Positions 16,188-24,837 of a DNA stretch of 64,000 nucleotides are shown here, in pieces; positions within the stretch are counted from its first letter, which is position 1, and each line of letters begins with the position of its first letter. The stretch spans positions 62,001-126,000 of the forward strand of contig JAFDVR010000017.1 of the NCBI GenBank assembly GCA_018268855.1. The letters are read 5' to 3'. The DNA is from Acidobacteriota bacterium (GTDB lineage: Bacteria; Acidobacteriota; Terriglobia; Terriglobales; Acidobacteriaceae). Under the pieces are notes generated by a model that had not been told where the DNA came from, did no database searches, and saw only the letters and a program-made list of their open reading frames with translations. Made by a program: the position numbers and the translations under genes.

Positions 16188-17225
16188 ATGTTCGAAAGAT
16201 TTTCGATTACTTGGACTAAATCTGCGATTGCGCTCGTTGTCTTCTCGGCGATCATCCTCTACTTTATTTATCGCCCACAGCCTATAGGAAACGAGGGCAG
16301 CAGTCTTTCTGCTTATGCTGCTGGGCACTCTGCTAAGTCAGGGCCGACGCTTGCCGGCTGTCCTGTATTTCCGGCGGACAACGTCTGGAACACACCCGTA
16401 GATAAGCTACCGAAAGATGTGAAATCGGACGTTTATCTCGGAACGATGGGAAACATGCACAAGCTGCATCCAGACTTTGGTGCAGATCTGCGAAGTGGTA
16501 TTCCTTTCTCCATCATTCCTGCTGGGACGCGTCCTGTTCGCGTAGAGTTTGAATATCGTGATGACAGCGATCTGGGAGACTATCCCATTCCATCTAACGC
16601 ACTGATTGAAGGTGGTTCCTCTTCTGACGGCGACCGGCACATTATTCTTATTGATCAGCAGCGCTGCATGCTCTATGAGCTGTTCAATGCTCATCCTCAG
16701 CCCGATGGAACATGGAAGGCTGGTTCCGGTATCAAAATGGATCTGACAAGTAATGCTTTGCGCGCCGATGGAAAAACCTCGGCGGATGCAGCCGGTCTTG
16801 CCATTCTGCCAGGTCTCGTGCGATACGACGAGGTAGCCTCCGGTGAAATACGGCATGCGCTTCGTTTTACTGTTCCAAAAACCCAGGCGGCCCATATCTG
16901 GCCTGCTACCCATCAGGCCTCGAGAATCAAAGATACTGAATTTCCACCCATGGGGCTGCGGCTCCGTCTTCGTGCGGACTTCGATGTATCTGGCTATTCC
17001 AAGACGAATCAGGTAATCCTGAATGCCTTGAAGCGCTACGGAATGATCCTCGCTGACAATGGCGGTCCATTCTTTATCAGCGGTGCTCCGGACACGCGCT
17101 GGAGCGACGACGATCTACACAAATTGACAAATGTAAAGGGCGAAGATTTTGAAGTGGTGAATGAGTCAGACCTGCAAATGATGGGAGACTCTGGCCGCGT
17201 CGATCCTCGTGCCCTTCCTCGATAA
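16188..17225 (+). CDS. Conserved secreted or membrane-anchored protein of unknown function
   Basis: 345 residues from ATG 16188, chosen because GGAGAAG lies about ten bases upstream; ATG 16125 has no such site. One hydrophobic segment (about residues 13-29, AIALVVFSAIILYFIY) acts as anchor or uncleaved signal. The rest starts 'CPVFPADNVWNTPVDKLP' and contains 'LHPDFGADLRSGIPFSIIP', 'IEGGSSSDGDRHIILID', 'LPGLVRYDEVASGEIRHAL' and 'YGMILADNGGPFFISGAPD'. I remember this architecture from secreted proteins of many phyla, without any established function. The conserved His, Asp and Glu residues would fit an enzyme. The epimerase gene follows after 26 bp. Confidence 0.75.
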   Translation: MFERFSITWTKSAIALVVFSAIILYFIYRPQPIGNEGSSLSAYAAGHSAKSGPTLAGCPVFPADNVWNTPVDKLPKDVKSDVYLGTMGNMHKLHPDFGADLRSGIPFSIIPAGTRPVRVEFEYRDDSDLGDYPIPSNALIEGGSSSDGDRHIILIDQQRCMLYELFNAHPQPDGTWKAGSGIKMDLTSNALRADGKTSADAAGLAILPGLVRYDEVASGEIRHALRFTVPKTQAAHIWPATHQASRIKDTEFPPMGLRLRLRADFDVSGYSKTNQVILNALKRYGMILADNGGPFFISGAPDTRWSDDDLHKLTNVKGEDFEVVNESDLQMMGDSGRVDPRALPR

Positions 17226-17251
17226 CTTAAACACTAAAAAGAGACATCTGT

Positions 17252-18208
17252 ATGGCTAAAGTTTTAATAACAGGAATTGCGGGCTTCATCGGTTCCAGCA
17301 TTGCGCGGGAACTGCTCGCGCAGGGAGCCACCATCGTGGGCGTGGACAACCTTAGCACCGGGCGGATGGAAAACCTAGAAGAGATACTCTCCAGCATCGA
17401 ATTTCGTAGGGCCGATGTGCAGGATGCCCAGGCGATGGACGATGCATGTGTAGATGTCGATTATGTATTTCATGAAGCGGCCATACCCTCGGTGCCTAAA
17501 TCTGTACAGGATCCTGTCGGTACAAACGGACCTAACCTGGATGGCACGCTGACATTGCTGGAAGCGGCACGCAAAGCCGGTGTGAAGAGGCTGATGTATG
17601 CAGCTTCTTCTGCAGCGTATGGAGATGCGCCTGAACTTCCAAAAACTGAGGCAATGCTGCCTGCGCCCATCTCTCCTTATGCCGTGCAAAAGGTTGCAGG
17701 CGAGCATTACCTTTCCAGTTACGCTCGCGTATACGGTCTGGAAACAGTATCGTTGCGGTATTTCAACATCTTCGGGCCGCGACAGGATCCAACGTCCCAA
17801 TATTCCGGAGTTCTGGCACGCTTTATCTCCCAGATGACCGCCGGTGAGACACCGACGATCTTTGGCGACGGACAGACGAGCCGAGACTTTACGTACATTG
17901 ACAATGTGGTGAGCGCGAATCTGCTCGCAGCTAAAGCGCCTTCCAGTGTCTCAGGCAAGATATTTAATGTGGCCACCGGCAGACGTGTGACTTTGCTGGA
18001 GGCATACCAAGCTATCAAAAAGATTGTTGGATATACCGGAGACATTCAGTTCAAACCGGAACGGGAAGGCGACATTAAACATTCTGTGGCGGACATTTCT
18101 CTCGCACAGCAGATGCTGGGGTATCGCGTCGTTGCCGATTTCACATACGGGCTGGAGATGACGATCGAGTGGAGCAAAGGCGTTCAAAGCATGACCGCAA
18201 TCGCATGA
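17252..18208 (+). CDS. NAD-dependent UDP-sugar epimerase (GalE/WbpP-like)
   Basis: 318 residues, extended short-chain dehydrogenase fold. The NAD motif is 'GIAGFIGSSIA' and the catalytic pair is in 'SPYAVQKVAGE' (Tyr-x-x-x-Lys). 'FNIFGPRQDPTSQYSGVLA' and 'FGDGQTSRDFTYIDNV' are typical of UDP-GlcNAc/UDP-glucose 4-epimerases of the WbpP and GalE branches. It would supply a nucleotide sugar to the neighbouring exopolysaccharide locus. The exact substrate cannot be decided from sequence. It ends just before a strong bidirectional terminator. Confidence 0.85.
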   Translation: MAKVLITGIAGFIGSSIARELLAQGATIVGVDNLSTGRMENLEEILSSIEFRRADVQDAQAMDDACVDVDYVFHEAAIPSVPKSVQDPVGTNGPNLDGTLTLLEAARKAGVKRLMYAASSAAYGDAPELPKTEAMLPAPISPYAVQKVAGEHYLSSYARVYGLETVSLRYFNIFGPRQDPTSQYSGVLARFISQMTAGETPTIFGDGQTSRDFTYIDNVVSANLLAAKAPSSVSGKIFNVATGRRVTLLEAYQAIKKIVGYTGDIQFKPEREGDIKHSVADISLAQQMLGYRVVADFTYGLEMTIEWSKGVQSMTAIA

Positions 18209-18220
18209 CCTGTTCGCAAC

Positions 18221-18256
18221 AAAAAGGGCCGCCTGAGATGCAGGCGGGCCCTTTCT
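18221..18256. terminator. Strong bidirectional terminator
   Basis: AAAGGGCCGCCTG (18223-18235) pairs with CAGGCGGGCCCTTT (18241-18254) with one bulged base and a 5-base loop; A-run on the left and T-rich tail on the right. It serves the epimerase gene (+) and the gene ending at 18266 (-). Confidence 0.85.
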
Positions 18257-18265
18257 TTGTCCTGT

Positions 18266-18724
18266 TTAGGGTAATTCCTGTGCAACTTTCTTCGTGCCGT
18301 GCCGCAGTCCAAGAACTTTGAGGTCTCGAAGCTGTGTCTTTGTCACGTAAAGCAGATGGCTATTCCCAGTAGGATCAGTGGGAGTAAGCATAAAACCTGG
18401 ATTTAGCACAAAGTGGGGTCCATTTTCGACCATGCCTTCGATCACCGTTTCATCTTTGAAGGTGATCCGTACCCACAGTTGCTCCATCGGCACTAGATTG
18501 TAGAAAAGCAAGTTGGAATGGCTGCTATTGGCCTCAAACTCCTTCACAAAAGAGACGCCTTGCGTTTGCGCGAGAGTGACCTCCTCTAGAATGCCGTCTA
18601 GCCTGCGTATACGAATCACATCCGGACGGTTTTGAGGAATATCCTCCTCAACGTCCGGATGAACAACATGGCCCTTTACGGTCCGGTCCACGAAGTGAAC
18701 AATCACCTTTGTGCCTTGTGTCAT
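18266..18724 (-). CDS. Small conserved protein cotranscribed with sigma-54 regulator
   Basis: 152 residues from ATG 18724, 'MTQGTKVIVHFVDRTVKGHV', 11 bp after the stop of the sigma-54 activator gene. A longer frame upstream would run inside that gene and is unlikely. It has two similar beta-rich halves, around 'VIVHFVDRTVKGHV' and 'LWVRITFKDETVIEGMV', each resembling a short domain found in Acidobacteriota regulators and PilZ-linked proteins (possibly DUF6982; I am not certain). No signal peptide, so cytoplasmic. Coupling to the regulator suggests a role in signalling, but the function is unknown. Confidence 0.65.
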   Translation of the reverse strand: MTQGTKVIVHFVDRTVKGHVVHPDVEEDIPQNRPDVIRIRRLDGILEEVTLAQTQGVSFVKEFEANSSHSNLLFYNLVPMEQLWVRITFKDETVIEGMVENGPHFVLNPGFMLTPTDPTGNSHLLYVTKTQLRDLKVLGLRHGTKKVAQELP

Positions 18725-18735
18725 ACTTCGCTGAT

Positions 18736-20166
18736 TTAATTCCGATTGCGCGGAGTGAGGCGATAGTTTTTGATCTTGTATAGAAGAGCTTTGTAACTGA
18801 TCTTCAAATTCTGTGCTGCTGCTTTGCGGTTCCACCCTGTCTCCTCCAGCGCGCGTGCAATCACGGCTGCTTCTGCATCTCCTTTGACGCTCCGGACCAT
18901 ATCCTTCAGGCCAGACTCCATATCCATTTCATGTGATGGACTTGCGGAAGGTAGATGATGCTCCGAAGGTTCCAATTCACTGATAACGGACTGCTCTTCA
19001 CCAAGGATAAGATAGCGATTCACAATATTTTCCAGCTCGCGCAGGTTTCCAGGCCATGAGTGCTGCAGCATGGCTTTGCGCAAAACAGGCGAGAAGGAAA
19101 GTGCCGGACGTCCGTATTTTTCTGATGAGCGGCGCATGAAATACGATGCCAACAAAGGAATTTCTTCACGACGTTCGCGCAGCGGAGGCAGGGTAAGAGA
19201 GAAGCCATTTAGGCGGTAATAAAGGTCCTCACGGAAGGTGCGGTTTGCGATGGCTTCTTTGATGTTAATATTGGTGGCTGCGATGACACGAACATCGGCT
19301 TTCATTACGTTGCGACTTCCGAGACGTGAAAAAGTCCCATCCTGAAGCACGTGCAGCAACTTTGCCTGCAAAACTACTGGCATTTCACCAATCTCATCCA
19401 GAAAGATAGTGCCACCGGCGCAAGTCTCGAATTTGCCGGGTTTTGCCTTGTAAGCACCAGTAAACGCGCCCTGTTCATGACCAAAGAGTTCACTTTCCAG
19501 CAACTCCGCTGGCATGGCAGCACAGTTGATCTTTAAGAACGTGTTGTTACGCCGAGGAGAAGAATTGTGGACAAACAGAGCCATCACTTCTTTACCCGTA
19601 CCACTTTCGCCAAGAATGAGTACTGGAATCTCTGACTGTGCGACTAAGGCAGCCTGGTTCTCCACGTCCCGCATTTTTTTGCTGGAACGAACGAAATAAC
19701 GGCCTTCCCCGATGGCAGTTTCTTTTGCATCTTCTTGGATGGCTGTTTCCGTATCACAAGGTACAGAGAGATACTTCTCTACGGTTTCTCGTAGGTCATT
19801 AGATTGAAAGGGCTTAAGAATGAATCCCTGTGCTCCGAGACGGATTACGGGTGATAATTCCTCTACGTTTGCAGTGGTCGAGAGGAGAACGATTGGCACT
19901 ATTCCGGACGCCTCGCGGATCTGAGTAAAGCTTTGCAAGGAGGTAGCCATGCCGTCCCAGGCTATAAGAATCAAGTCAGGGCGATGGATTTCAAGATCGC
20001 GCAAAATGGATGACGTTTCAGAGAAGAGATGTAGGGCATAATGATCGCCCATTGTGGCCCGAATGTAATCGAGTAAAGCTACATTCGGTTCAAAAATGAA
20101 GATCTTGGAGCGCGACGGACGAGAGACAGGGGCTGGAGAGAAGGGGACTGCTGGCAAAGCCGACAT
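18736..20166 (-). CDS. Sigma-54 activator with degenerate receiver (PrsR-like)
   Basis: 476 residues from ATG 20166 (GGAG 5 bases upstream). Order: receiver-like domain (about residues 15-135), AAA+ domain (about 160-390), Fis-type HTH (last 45, 'AAAQNLKISYKALLYKIKN'). The AAA+ part is intact: Walker A 'GESGTGKE', the sigma-54 loop 'GAFTGA', Walker B 'GGTIFLDEIGEM' and 'WPGNLRELENIV'. The receiver is not: the acidic pair reads F-E-P, the phosphorylation position reads 'LILIAWD' with Asp displaced by two, while Ser and Lys-Pro-Phe remain. Position next to an XrtA locus suggests the PrsR role (activating exopolysaccharide and PEP-CTERM genes). No PrsK-like kinase lies in the window. Confidence 0.88.
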   Translation of the reverse strand: MSALPAVPFSPAPVSRPSRSKIFIFEPNVALLDYIRATMGDHYALHLFSETSSILRDLEIHRPDLILIAWDGMATSLQSFTQIREASGIVPIVLLSTTANVEELSPVIRLGAQGFILKPFQSNDLRETVEKYLSVPCDTETAIQEDAKETAIGEGRYFVRSSKKMRDVENQAALVAQSEIPVLILGESGTGKEVMALFVHNSSPRRNNTFLKINCAAMPAELLESELFGHEQGAFTGAYKAKPGKFETCAGGTIFLDEIGEMPVVLQAKLLHVLQDGTFSRLGSRNVMKADVRVIAATNINIKEAIANRTFREDLYYRLNGFSLTLPPLRERREEIPLLASYFMRRSSEKYGRPALSFSPVLRKAMLQHSWPGNLRELENIVNRYLILGEEQSVISELEPSEHHLPSASPSHEMDMESGLKDMVRSVKGDAEAAVIARALEETGWNRKAAAQNLKISYKALLYKIKNYRLTPRNRN

Positions 20167-20327
20167 GGAAACTCCGAACCGCACCTGTGGTGCGCGGGTG
20201 ACCCGTAACACGGGGAGAAAAGGTATACGCATGCTAGATGCGCCTGAACCACCATATCCGTCGGGCTTTTGCCTCTTTCGAATGTGGTGCATGAACGAGT
20301 GCATTTGCTCAACGAGAACTATCCTTG

Positions 20328-20343
20328 TGGGAACTTACTTGCT
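20328..20343 (+). promoter_or_regulatory. Candidate sigma-54 promoter for the stripped AAA+ gene
   Basis: TGGGAACTTACTTGCT matches the -24/-12 pattern TGG-N9-TTGCW, with exactly 10 bases between GG and GC. The predicted start near 20355 is about 115 bp before the ATG. C4, C6 and G7 of the full consensus differ. Confidence 0.5.
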
Positions 20344-20470
20344 CTCGTTAGATAAAAAGTTACCTTAAAATGCCTTCTGCCAAAACATTCATGGCGGATT
20401 TTGACAGTACAGTCGTGTTTAAGATGGTTACCAATGTGCGAAAATCTCTTCCCACTGTTTGGAAGTTAAA

Positions 20471-21289
20471 ATGCACACATTCTCTCGTGGAGAAAAGATG
20501 AACGACTTTCTTTGCCCGGCTGGTATGCCGATTGATTTGGTTCTATTTGGAAATAGCCAAACCGCGCAGGAGACGCGACGGCTTATACAGCAGGTAGCGA
20601 TAACGGATTTGCCTTTGCTATTGGAGGGTGAGAGCGGAACGGGAAAAGAAACTGCGGCTCGGTGGATCCATGCTCAATCTCCTTTCAGCCAGGGCAATTT
20701 CGTGCGCCTTTCCTCCTCCGCACTTTCCATAGCTGAGATCGAGGAATCGGAGAGCAATTTTTCCTGCTTATCTGCTATTCCCAGCTTTGAAATAGAAGAG
20801 GCTTTGAAGGGAACGCTCTTCCTGGATGAGGTCGAAGAACTCTCACCTACTTGTCAATCCAGGCTATTGGCTATTTTGCAGGACAGAAAATTTATCAATC
20901 CAATAACGTCAGACGGAAGTGCCAAAGATGGTCGCATTATATCTTCCGCTCGTATAGGAACGAATCATATTGAGGTGAAAGCTGCCCTTAGGCCGGAGTT
21001 TTATTATTCTGTAAACGCCGTAACATTTCGTATGCCACCTCTGCGTGAGCGCATCGATGAACTTCCTGCTCTGGCGGAACATTTCGTAGCGCAGATGGCA
21101 AACGAATTCCATATGACGATTCGTCCGCTTTCTTCTTCAGCTATAAAAACGATGGTTGAATATGCATGGCCAGGAAATCTCCGCGAACTAAGAGACATCG
21201 TTACGAGTTATGTCCTCACCGGAAGTGAAGAGATGTTGATTAAAAAACTCACTACTACGGATGGTTCTTCAAAAATTCAAGCTGCCTGA
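20471..21289 (+). CDS. Sigma-54-type AAA+ protein lacking receiver, GAFTGA loop and HTH
   Basis: 272 residues from ATG 20471 (GGAAG 6 bases before); ATG 20498 with GGAG is an equally good start. It is the central AAA+ domain of a sigma-54 activator and little else. Walker A 'LEGESGTGKETAARWIHA', Walker B 'GTLFLDEVEELSPTCQSR', the 'FRMPPLRERIDELPALAEHF' region and 'WPGNLRELRDIVTSY' are kept. The stretch where GAFTGA belongs is replaced by 'SESNFSCLSAIPSFEIEEA', there is no receiver and the protein stops before any HTH. It could not activate sigma-54 polymerase alone by the known mechanism. A mixed-oligomer or modulator role with the divergent activator is inferred. It overlaps the next gene's end by 13 bp. 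Confidence 0.8.
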   Translation: MHTFSRGEKMNDFLCPAGMPIDLVLFGNSQTAQETRRLIQQVAITDLPLLLEGESGTGKETAARWIHAQSPFSQGNFVRLSSSALSIAEIEESESNFSCLSAIPSFEIEEALKGTLFLDEVEELSPTCQSRLLAILQDRKFINPITSDGSAKDGRIISSARIGTNHIEVKAALRPEFYYSVNAVTFRMPPLRERIDELPALAEHFVAQMANEFHMTIRPLSSSAIKTMVEYAWPGNLRELRDIVTSYVLTGSEEMLIKKLTTTDGSSKIQAA

Positions 21290-22446
21290 CAAACGTACGT
21301 ATGGCGGGTCTTCTCCAGCACGTTTTCCAACTCATCAGCTACATCCTGCCAACTCCGGTGAAAGCGAGCACCGATCTCCTCGGCATTCCATGCAGTATTG
21401 AGCACTTCATTCAAAGCCGTTTGCAATGTCTTGACATCTCGGGGAAGAATCAGACGTCCACAAGCGTTGTCCACCAGTTCAGGAATCCCGCCGACATGGG
21501 TGGCTACTACAGGTCGTCCAGATGAGAGTGCTTCTATCACAACATTGGGGCAGCCTTCGTTATAGCTTGGCAAGGTAATGAGATCAGCGGCAGCCATCCA
21601 CTGGGCCACTCTACTGGTCATGCAAGCTGGAACAAAATGCACTTGGGATCCGATGTTTCTGGTGCGTATAGCCGTTTCCAGGAGAGATTTATCTGGTCCA
21701 TCCCCTACCAAATAGCAGTGAAGAGACGGGCGTTGATCTCGGAGTTGCGCAATGGAGTCCACCAGTTCCACGAGGCCCTTGCGGATATCGAGACGACCTA
21801 CATAGACCACCACCTCTGTATCTAGAGAAACCTGCAGTTGCTCACGAGCAATCTGACGGTCCATGGGATGAAAGATGGATGTGTTGCATCCATTCAGGAT
21901 TGCAGAACTGCGATCAAAATTCGCGCCAAGCTTATGAGCGGTGCGTAGAAGATCGTTACTGACTGTTGTGGTGTATGCAGCATGTTGCAATGCATATTTC
22001 GTATGACGTGCGCACATTGCATCGCTTATCCGGTTTAGGTCCGATCCAATTGCGGTCAATACCACTGGAATGTTTAGCTTCTGCCCTATCCGAACCGCAG
22101 CGTATCCATCCGGGTAGACGACGTAATTGAGAATGATGTCAGGTGCGTAAGTGCGGACATGCGGCAACAAGGTTTGAGAGATGAGCCAGCCGTTGAGCGG
22201 ACGTGAGATGAGAGGAAGCGCAGTATATGGAATATACGTCGTCTCTACGCCGTCAGGCTGGAAGTTTGGATCGAGCCTGCCATGTGTCCTGCTCTTCGGA
22301 GTCAATAGGGTGGGGTAACGAGACTCTGGATAGAAAACGCGCACAGAATGTTTGCGTGCCAGAAGCCTCAAAGTTTGATACGCCGAATGTCCAGCCCACT
22401 GCTGTGCAGAGTTAGGAAAATATTGCGTAATGACCGCTATCTTCAT
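21277..22446 (-). CDS. Glycosyltransferase family 4 (TuaC-like)
   Basis: 389 residues, GT-B fold retaining glycosyltransferase of the GT4 type. N-terminal 'MKIAVITQYFPNSAQQWAGH' and the C-terminal donor site 'YNEGCPNVVIEALSSGRPVV' with the E-x7-E pattern are clear, as is 'VVYVGRLDIRKGLVELV'. No membrane segments. Last of three genes on the minus strand (deacetylase-like, GT4, GT4) joined by 4-bp overlaps. It should add a sugar to the lipid-linked repeat unit; donor and acceptor are unknown. Confidence 0.9.
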   Translation of the reverse strand: MKIAVITQYFPNSAQQWAGHSAYQTLRLLARKHSVRVFYPESRYPTLLTPKSRTHGRLDPNFQPDGVETTYIPYTALPLISRPLNGWLISQTLLPHVRTYAPDIILNYVVYPDGYAAVRIGQKLNIPVVLTAIGSDLNRISDAMCARHTKYALQHAAYTTTVSNDLLRTAHKLGANFDRSSAILNGCNTSIFHPMDRQIAREQLQVSLDTEVVVYVGRLDIRKGLVELVDSIAQLRDQRPSLHCYLVGDGPDKSLLETAIRTRNIGSQVHFVPACMTSRVAQWMAAADLITLPSYNEGCPNVVIEALSSGRPVVATHVGGIPELVDNACGRLILPRDVKTLQTALNEVLNTAWNAEEIGARFHRSWQDVADELENVLEKTRHTYVCQAA

Positions 22447-23750
22447 GAACGCACTCCTCCTATCCCTCTGAGAAGCTGTGCGTATCTCTGCGCCAGCGGC
22501 TGACGATGGTAAAGCGCAATTTTTTGTAAGTCAGGTCGATATGTGTTCTCGTTTTTCTGCGCGCGATAGACTGCATCGACGAGCATCTGGCGAATGGATA
22601 CGGAATCATCAATATCGGCGCACCATCCGGCGCGGAGATCCTCCACCATCTGCTTCACTTCACCTTCAGGATGAACAGCCGCAAGAATAGGTTTAGTTGC
22701 CCCGAGATAATCGTAGAATTTCGCCGAGACATTCACCGGATCATGTGTGATGAGTAACGCATAATGAGATTCGTTCAGTAAGGACAATGCTTCGGTCTGC
22801 GGTACAAACCCGCGCAAATGGACAACTTCTTCAACCTTTTTAAAGGCTTCCTGGTAAGCCTCGCCTTCAATGCGGCCGATAAAACGAATCTGCAAACTGC
22901 TTTTGATGTGCGGTGGAAGCTGCGCCACGGCATCCAGGAATGTTGTCGGATCAGTTGACCCGTAGACCGAACCGATATAAGTAATTAAAACTTTGCCGGA
23001 TACAGAAGGAATTGACGGCTGTTGTATAGCGGTATCGAAACCGTTGGGAATGCAAACAAATTTTTCTGCACCATATTCCGGATAACGTTTTCGCAGCTCA
23101 CGCACTGCGTTCTCAGTGACAGCTACCACTGTAGTAGCGGCTTTGACGGCGTCGGATTCCGTGTGTCTGGCCACATCGTAAGCTCGTTGATCTTTATTGA
23201 AACTGACAAAACGGATGGTAGTTGAGAGCCATTCGTCGCGGAAGTCAACGATGATTGGCAATGACGGAAACATCTTTCGCAGTTTGGGCGCCAACTTTAC
23301 CGAAGAGAATGGAGGGACTGTGATGATAACCGCATCGATATTACGTTCGCGAATAATGCGTCGTGCTGCTGGGTGAGCAAAAGGCAGCCAGCCGATTTGA
23401 GGGTCTGGAAGCAATAGATTGGCAAAAATCTTTCGAATGCGACCGGCAAAATTCCTGTTCCCAGTGTTCTCGGAGGAAGGGGCCTTCTGGCTTCTATTGC
23501 GAAACAGTAGCTTTTTTATGCGTTTGCGCACACCAAAAGGTAGATCGAGTGTCCAGGTGCGATGCACGGTAACGGATGAAGGCACCTGGCGCAATAGTTC
23601 CAGGTCACGTCCCACGGCCGGCGCATTGCTGGCTGTCAGCACATCCACTCGAATATCTGCTTCTGGAAGATATTTTGCGAGGCTCAAGGCCCGTAAAACT
23701 CCTACACCTCCCGCAGGTGGAAAAGAAAACGTAATCAGCAGCACGTTCAT
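22443..23750 (-). CDS. Glycosyltransferase family 4
   Basis: 435 residues of GT-B fold. N-terminal 'MNVLLITFSFPPAGGVGVLR' with its glycine-rich loop, 'VDFRDEW' in the first domain, and the C-terminal 'ITYIGSVYGSTDPTTFLDAV' with 'YDYLGATKPILAAV' as donor region. This layout resembles the FkbM-free GT4 proteins that sit in XrtA exopolysaccharide loci. Overlaps the downstream GT4 gene by 4 bp and the upstream deacetylase-like gene by 4 bp, so translation is probably coupled. Confidence 0.88.
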   Translation of the reverse strand: MNVLLITFSFPPAGGVGVLRALSLAKYLPEADIRVDVLTASNAPAVGRDLELLRQVPSSVTVHRTWTLDLPFGVRKRIKKLLFRNRSQKAPSSENTGNRNFAGRIRKIFANLLLPDPQIGWLPFAHPAARRIIRERNIDAVIITVPPFSSVKLAPKLRKMFPSLPIIVDFRDEWLSTTIRFVSFNKDQRAYDVARHTESDAVKAATTVVAVTENAVRELRKRYPEYGAEKFVCIPNGFDTAIQQPSIPSVSGKVLITYIGSVYGSTDPTTFLDAVAQLPPHIKSSLQIRFIGRIEGEAYQEAFKKVEEVVHLRGFVPQTEALSLLNESHYALLITHDPVNVSAKFYDYLGATKPILAAVHPEGEVKQMVEDLRAGWCADIDDSVSIRQMLVDAVYRAQKNENTYRPDLQKIALYHRQPLAQRYAQLLRGIGGVRS

Positions 23751-24802
23751 ATTGCGTGCTCCTGCGATGCATCCGAGATTAATCGGTCAACGGCGGAGAA
23801 CATTTCGTAAGCCGTGGCCCAATGCAGCTCCAAGCCGCGCTGTTCTGCTGCTTCTGCAATCCATCTGAACATGGGTTCTAGCGAACCTTCCCCTCGTTTG
23901 GAACCAAGCAGGCCGCCTGCATTATCTTCGCGCGCTCCATGCGCATAGAGCTTCAGAAAAATATCTTCTCCAAGCTGTGGAGCGAGATCCATCCATCGCT
24001 GTACGCGATACGGTGTGGCGGGATCATATACGGCTAGTTCGCCTGTTTCGAGCCGGGGCATCCAGCGATCCCGGTAGCGAAGGCCGAGCGGTCCGGTGAT
24101 CATGAGTAGATCGCCTTGTCTGCCGCCGCCTGGCGACGCTTTTGTTCCGCAATCAAATCCTTTCGGTTTTTTGGGATCGCCGTTGGTCCAATAAATCTGA
24201 TTGATCACCTTGCCCTGGGTTGCCGACGGAAGCGACGGCATAGTGAAGTCCGCATAGCACCCGAGATCGCGCAATAACTTCAATTCGCCTGTAACGCCAC
24301 ACCAAAGTCCATCTGGGCGTGAGTTGTCGAGAGCCCAATTTCCGTGAATAAAACCGAAGATCAGCTTGCCATCTCGATGACGAAGAAATCCATGTTCATC
24401 ATGCAGGCGACGGCAGAATTCATTTATTTTCTGAGCAAACGATTCTGGTGTGTCGTGCTCATGATGGATATGTACCTCCACATCGATGAGGCCTTCGCGA
24501 GCCATCGGCTCTAGCGCAGTAAGAATCTCGCGACGATACTCTTCTTGTGGATAGAAACATGTATAACGCGGCTTATTCCCAGCAGCATCGGAGGGTGCTA
24601 TCTCAACAATCTCAGGCCACCGGCGCTGCCATGCGGCAACGCGTGCTTGTCCCACTTCAAGCGAAACACCTCCGCCCATAGGCTCATAATGATCGGTAAT
24701 CGCTACCCAGATACGCTTCGCCCGCCTGGGCGTAAGCATATGAAGCAAACGGTCTTTACAATATGCAGGCAGCCAGAGTTCGGCATGCTTTGGCAACTTC
24801 AT
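23747..24802 (-). CDS. Conserved protein with polysaccharide-deacetylase-like features
   Basis: 351 residues, no signal peptide. I recognise the family as a conserved unknown of exopolysaccharide loci, not as a defined enzyme. Candidate metal or catalytic groups: Asp and His in 'AITDHYEPMGGG', His-rich 'VEVHIHHEHDTPESF', 'GFIHGNWALDNS' and 'CYADFTMPSLP'. These sit in an order like the beta/alpha-barrel deacetylases and GH57-type enzymes, where an early Asp and a His-x(3)-His pair hold the metal. Deacetylation or hydrolysis of an exopolysaccharide intermediate is inferred. First of a three-gene run with two GT4 genes; its start is 35 bp from the divergent GT4 gene at 24838. Confidence 0.65.
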   Translation of the reverse strand: MKLPKHAELWLPAYCKDRLLHMLTPRRAKRIWVAITDHYEPMGGGVSLEVGQARVAAWQRRWPEIVEIAPSDAAGNKPRYTCFYPQEEYRREILTALEPMAREGLIDVEVHIHHEHDTPESFAQKINEFCRRLHDEHGFLRHRDGKLIFGFIHGNWALDNSRPDGLWCGVTGELKLLRDLGCYADFTMPSLPSATQGKVINQIYWTNGDPKKPKGFDCGTKASPGGGRQGDLLMITGPLGLRYRDRWMPRLETGELAVYDPATPYRVQRWMDLAPQLGEDIFLKLYAHGAREDNAGGLLGSKRGEGSLEPMFRWIAEAAEQRGLELHWATAYEMFSAVDRLISDASQEHAI

Positions 24803-24837
24803 CCCTGCATGTCTCCTAAAATAGATGTGAAAGCAAA

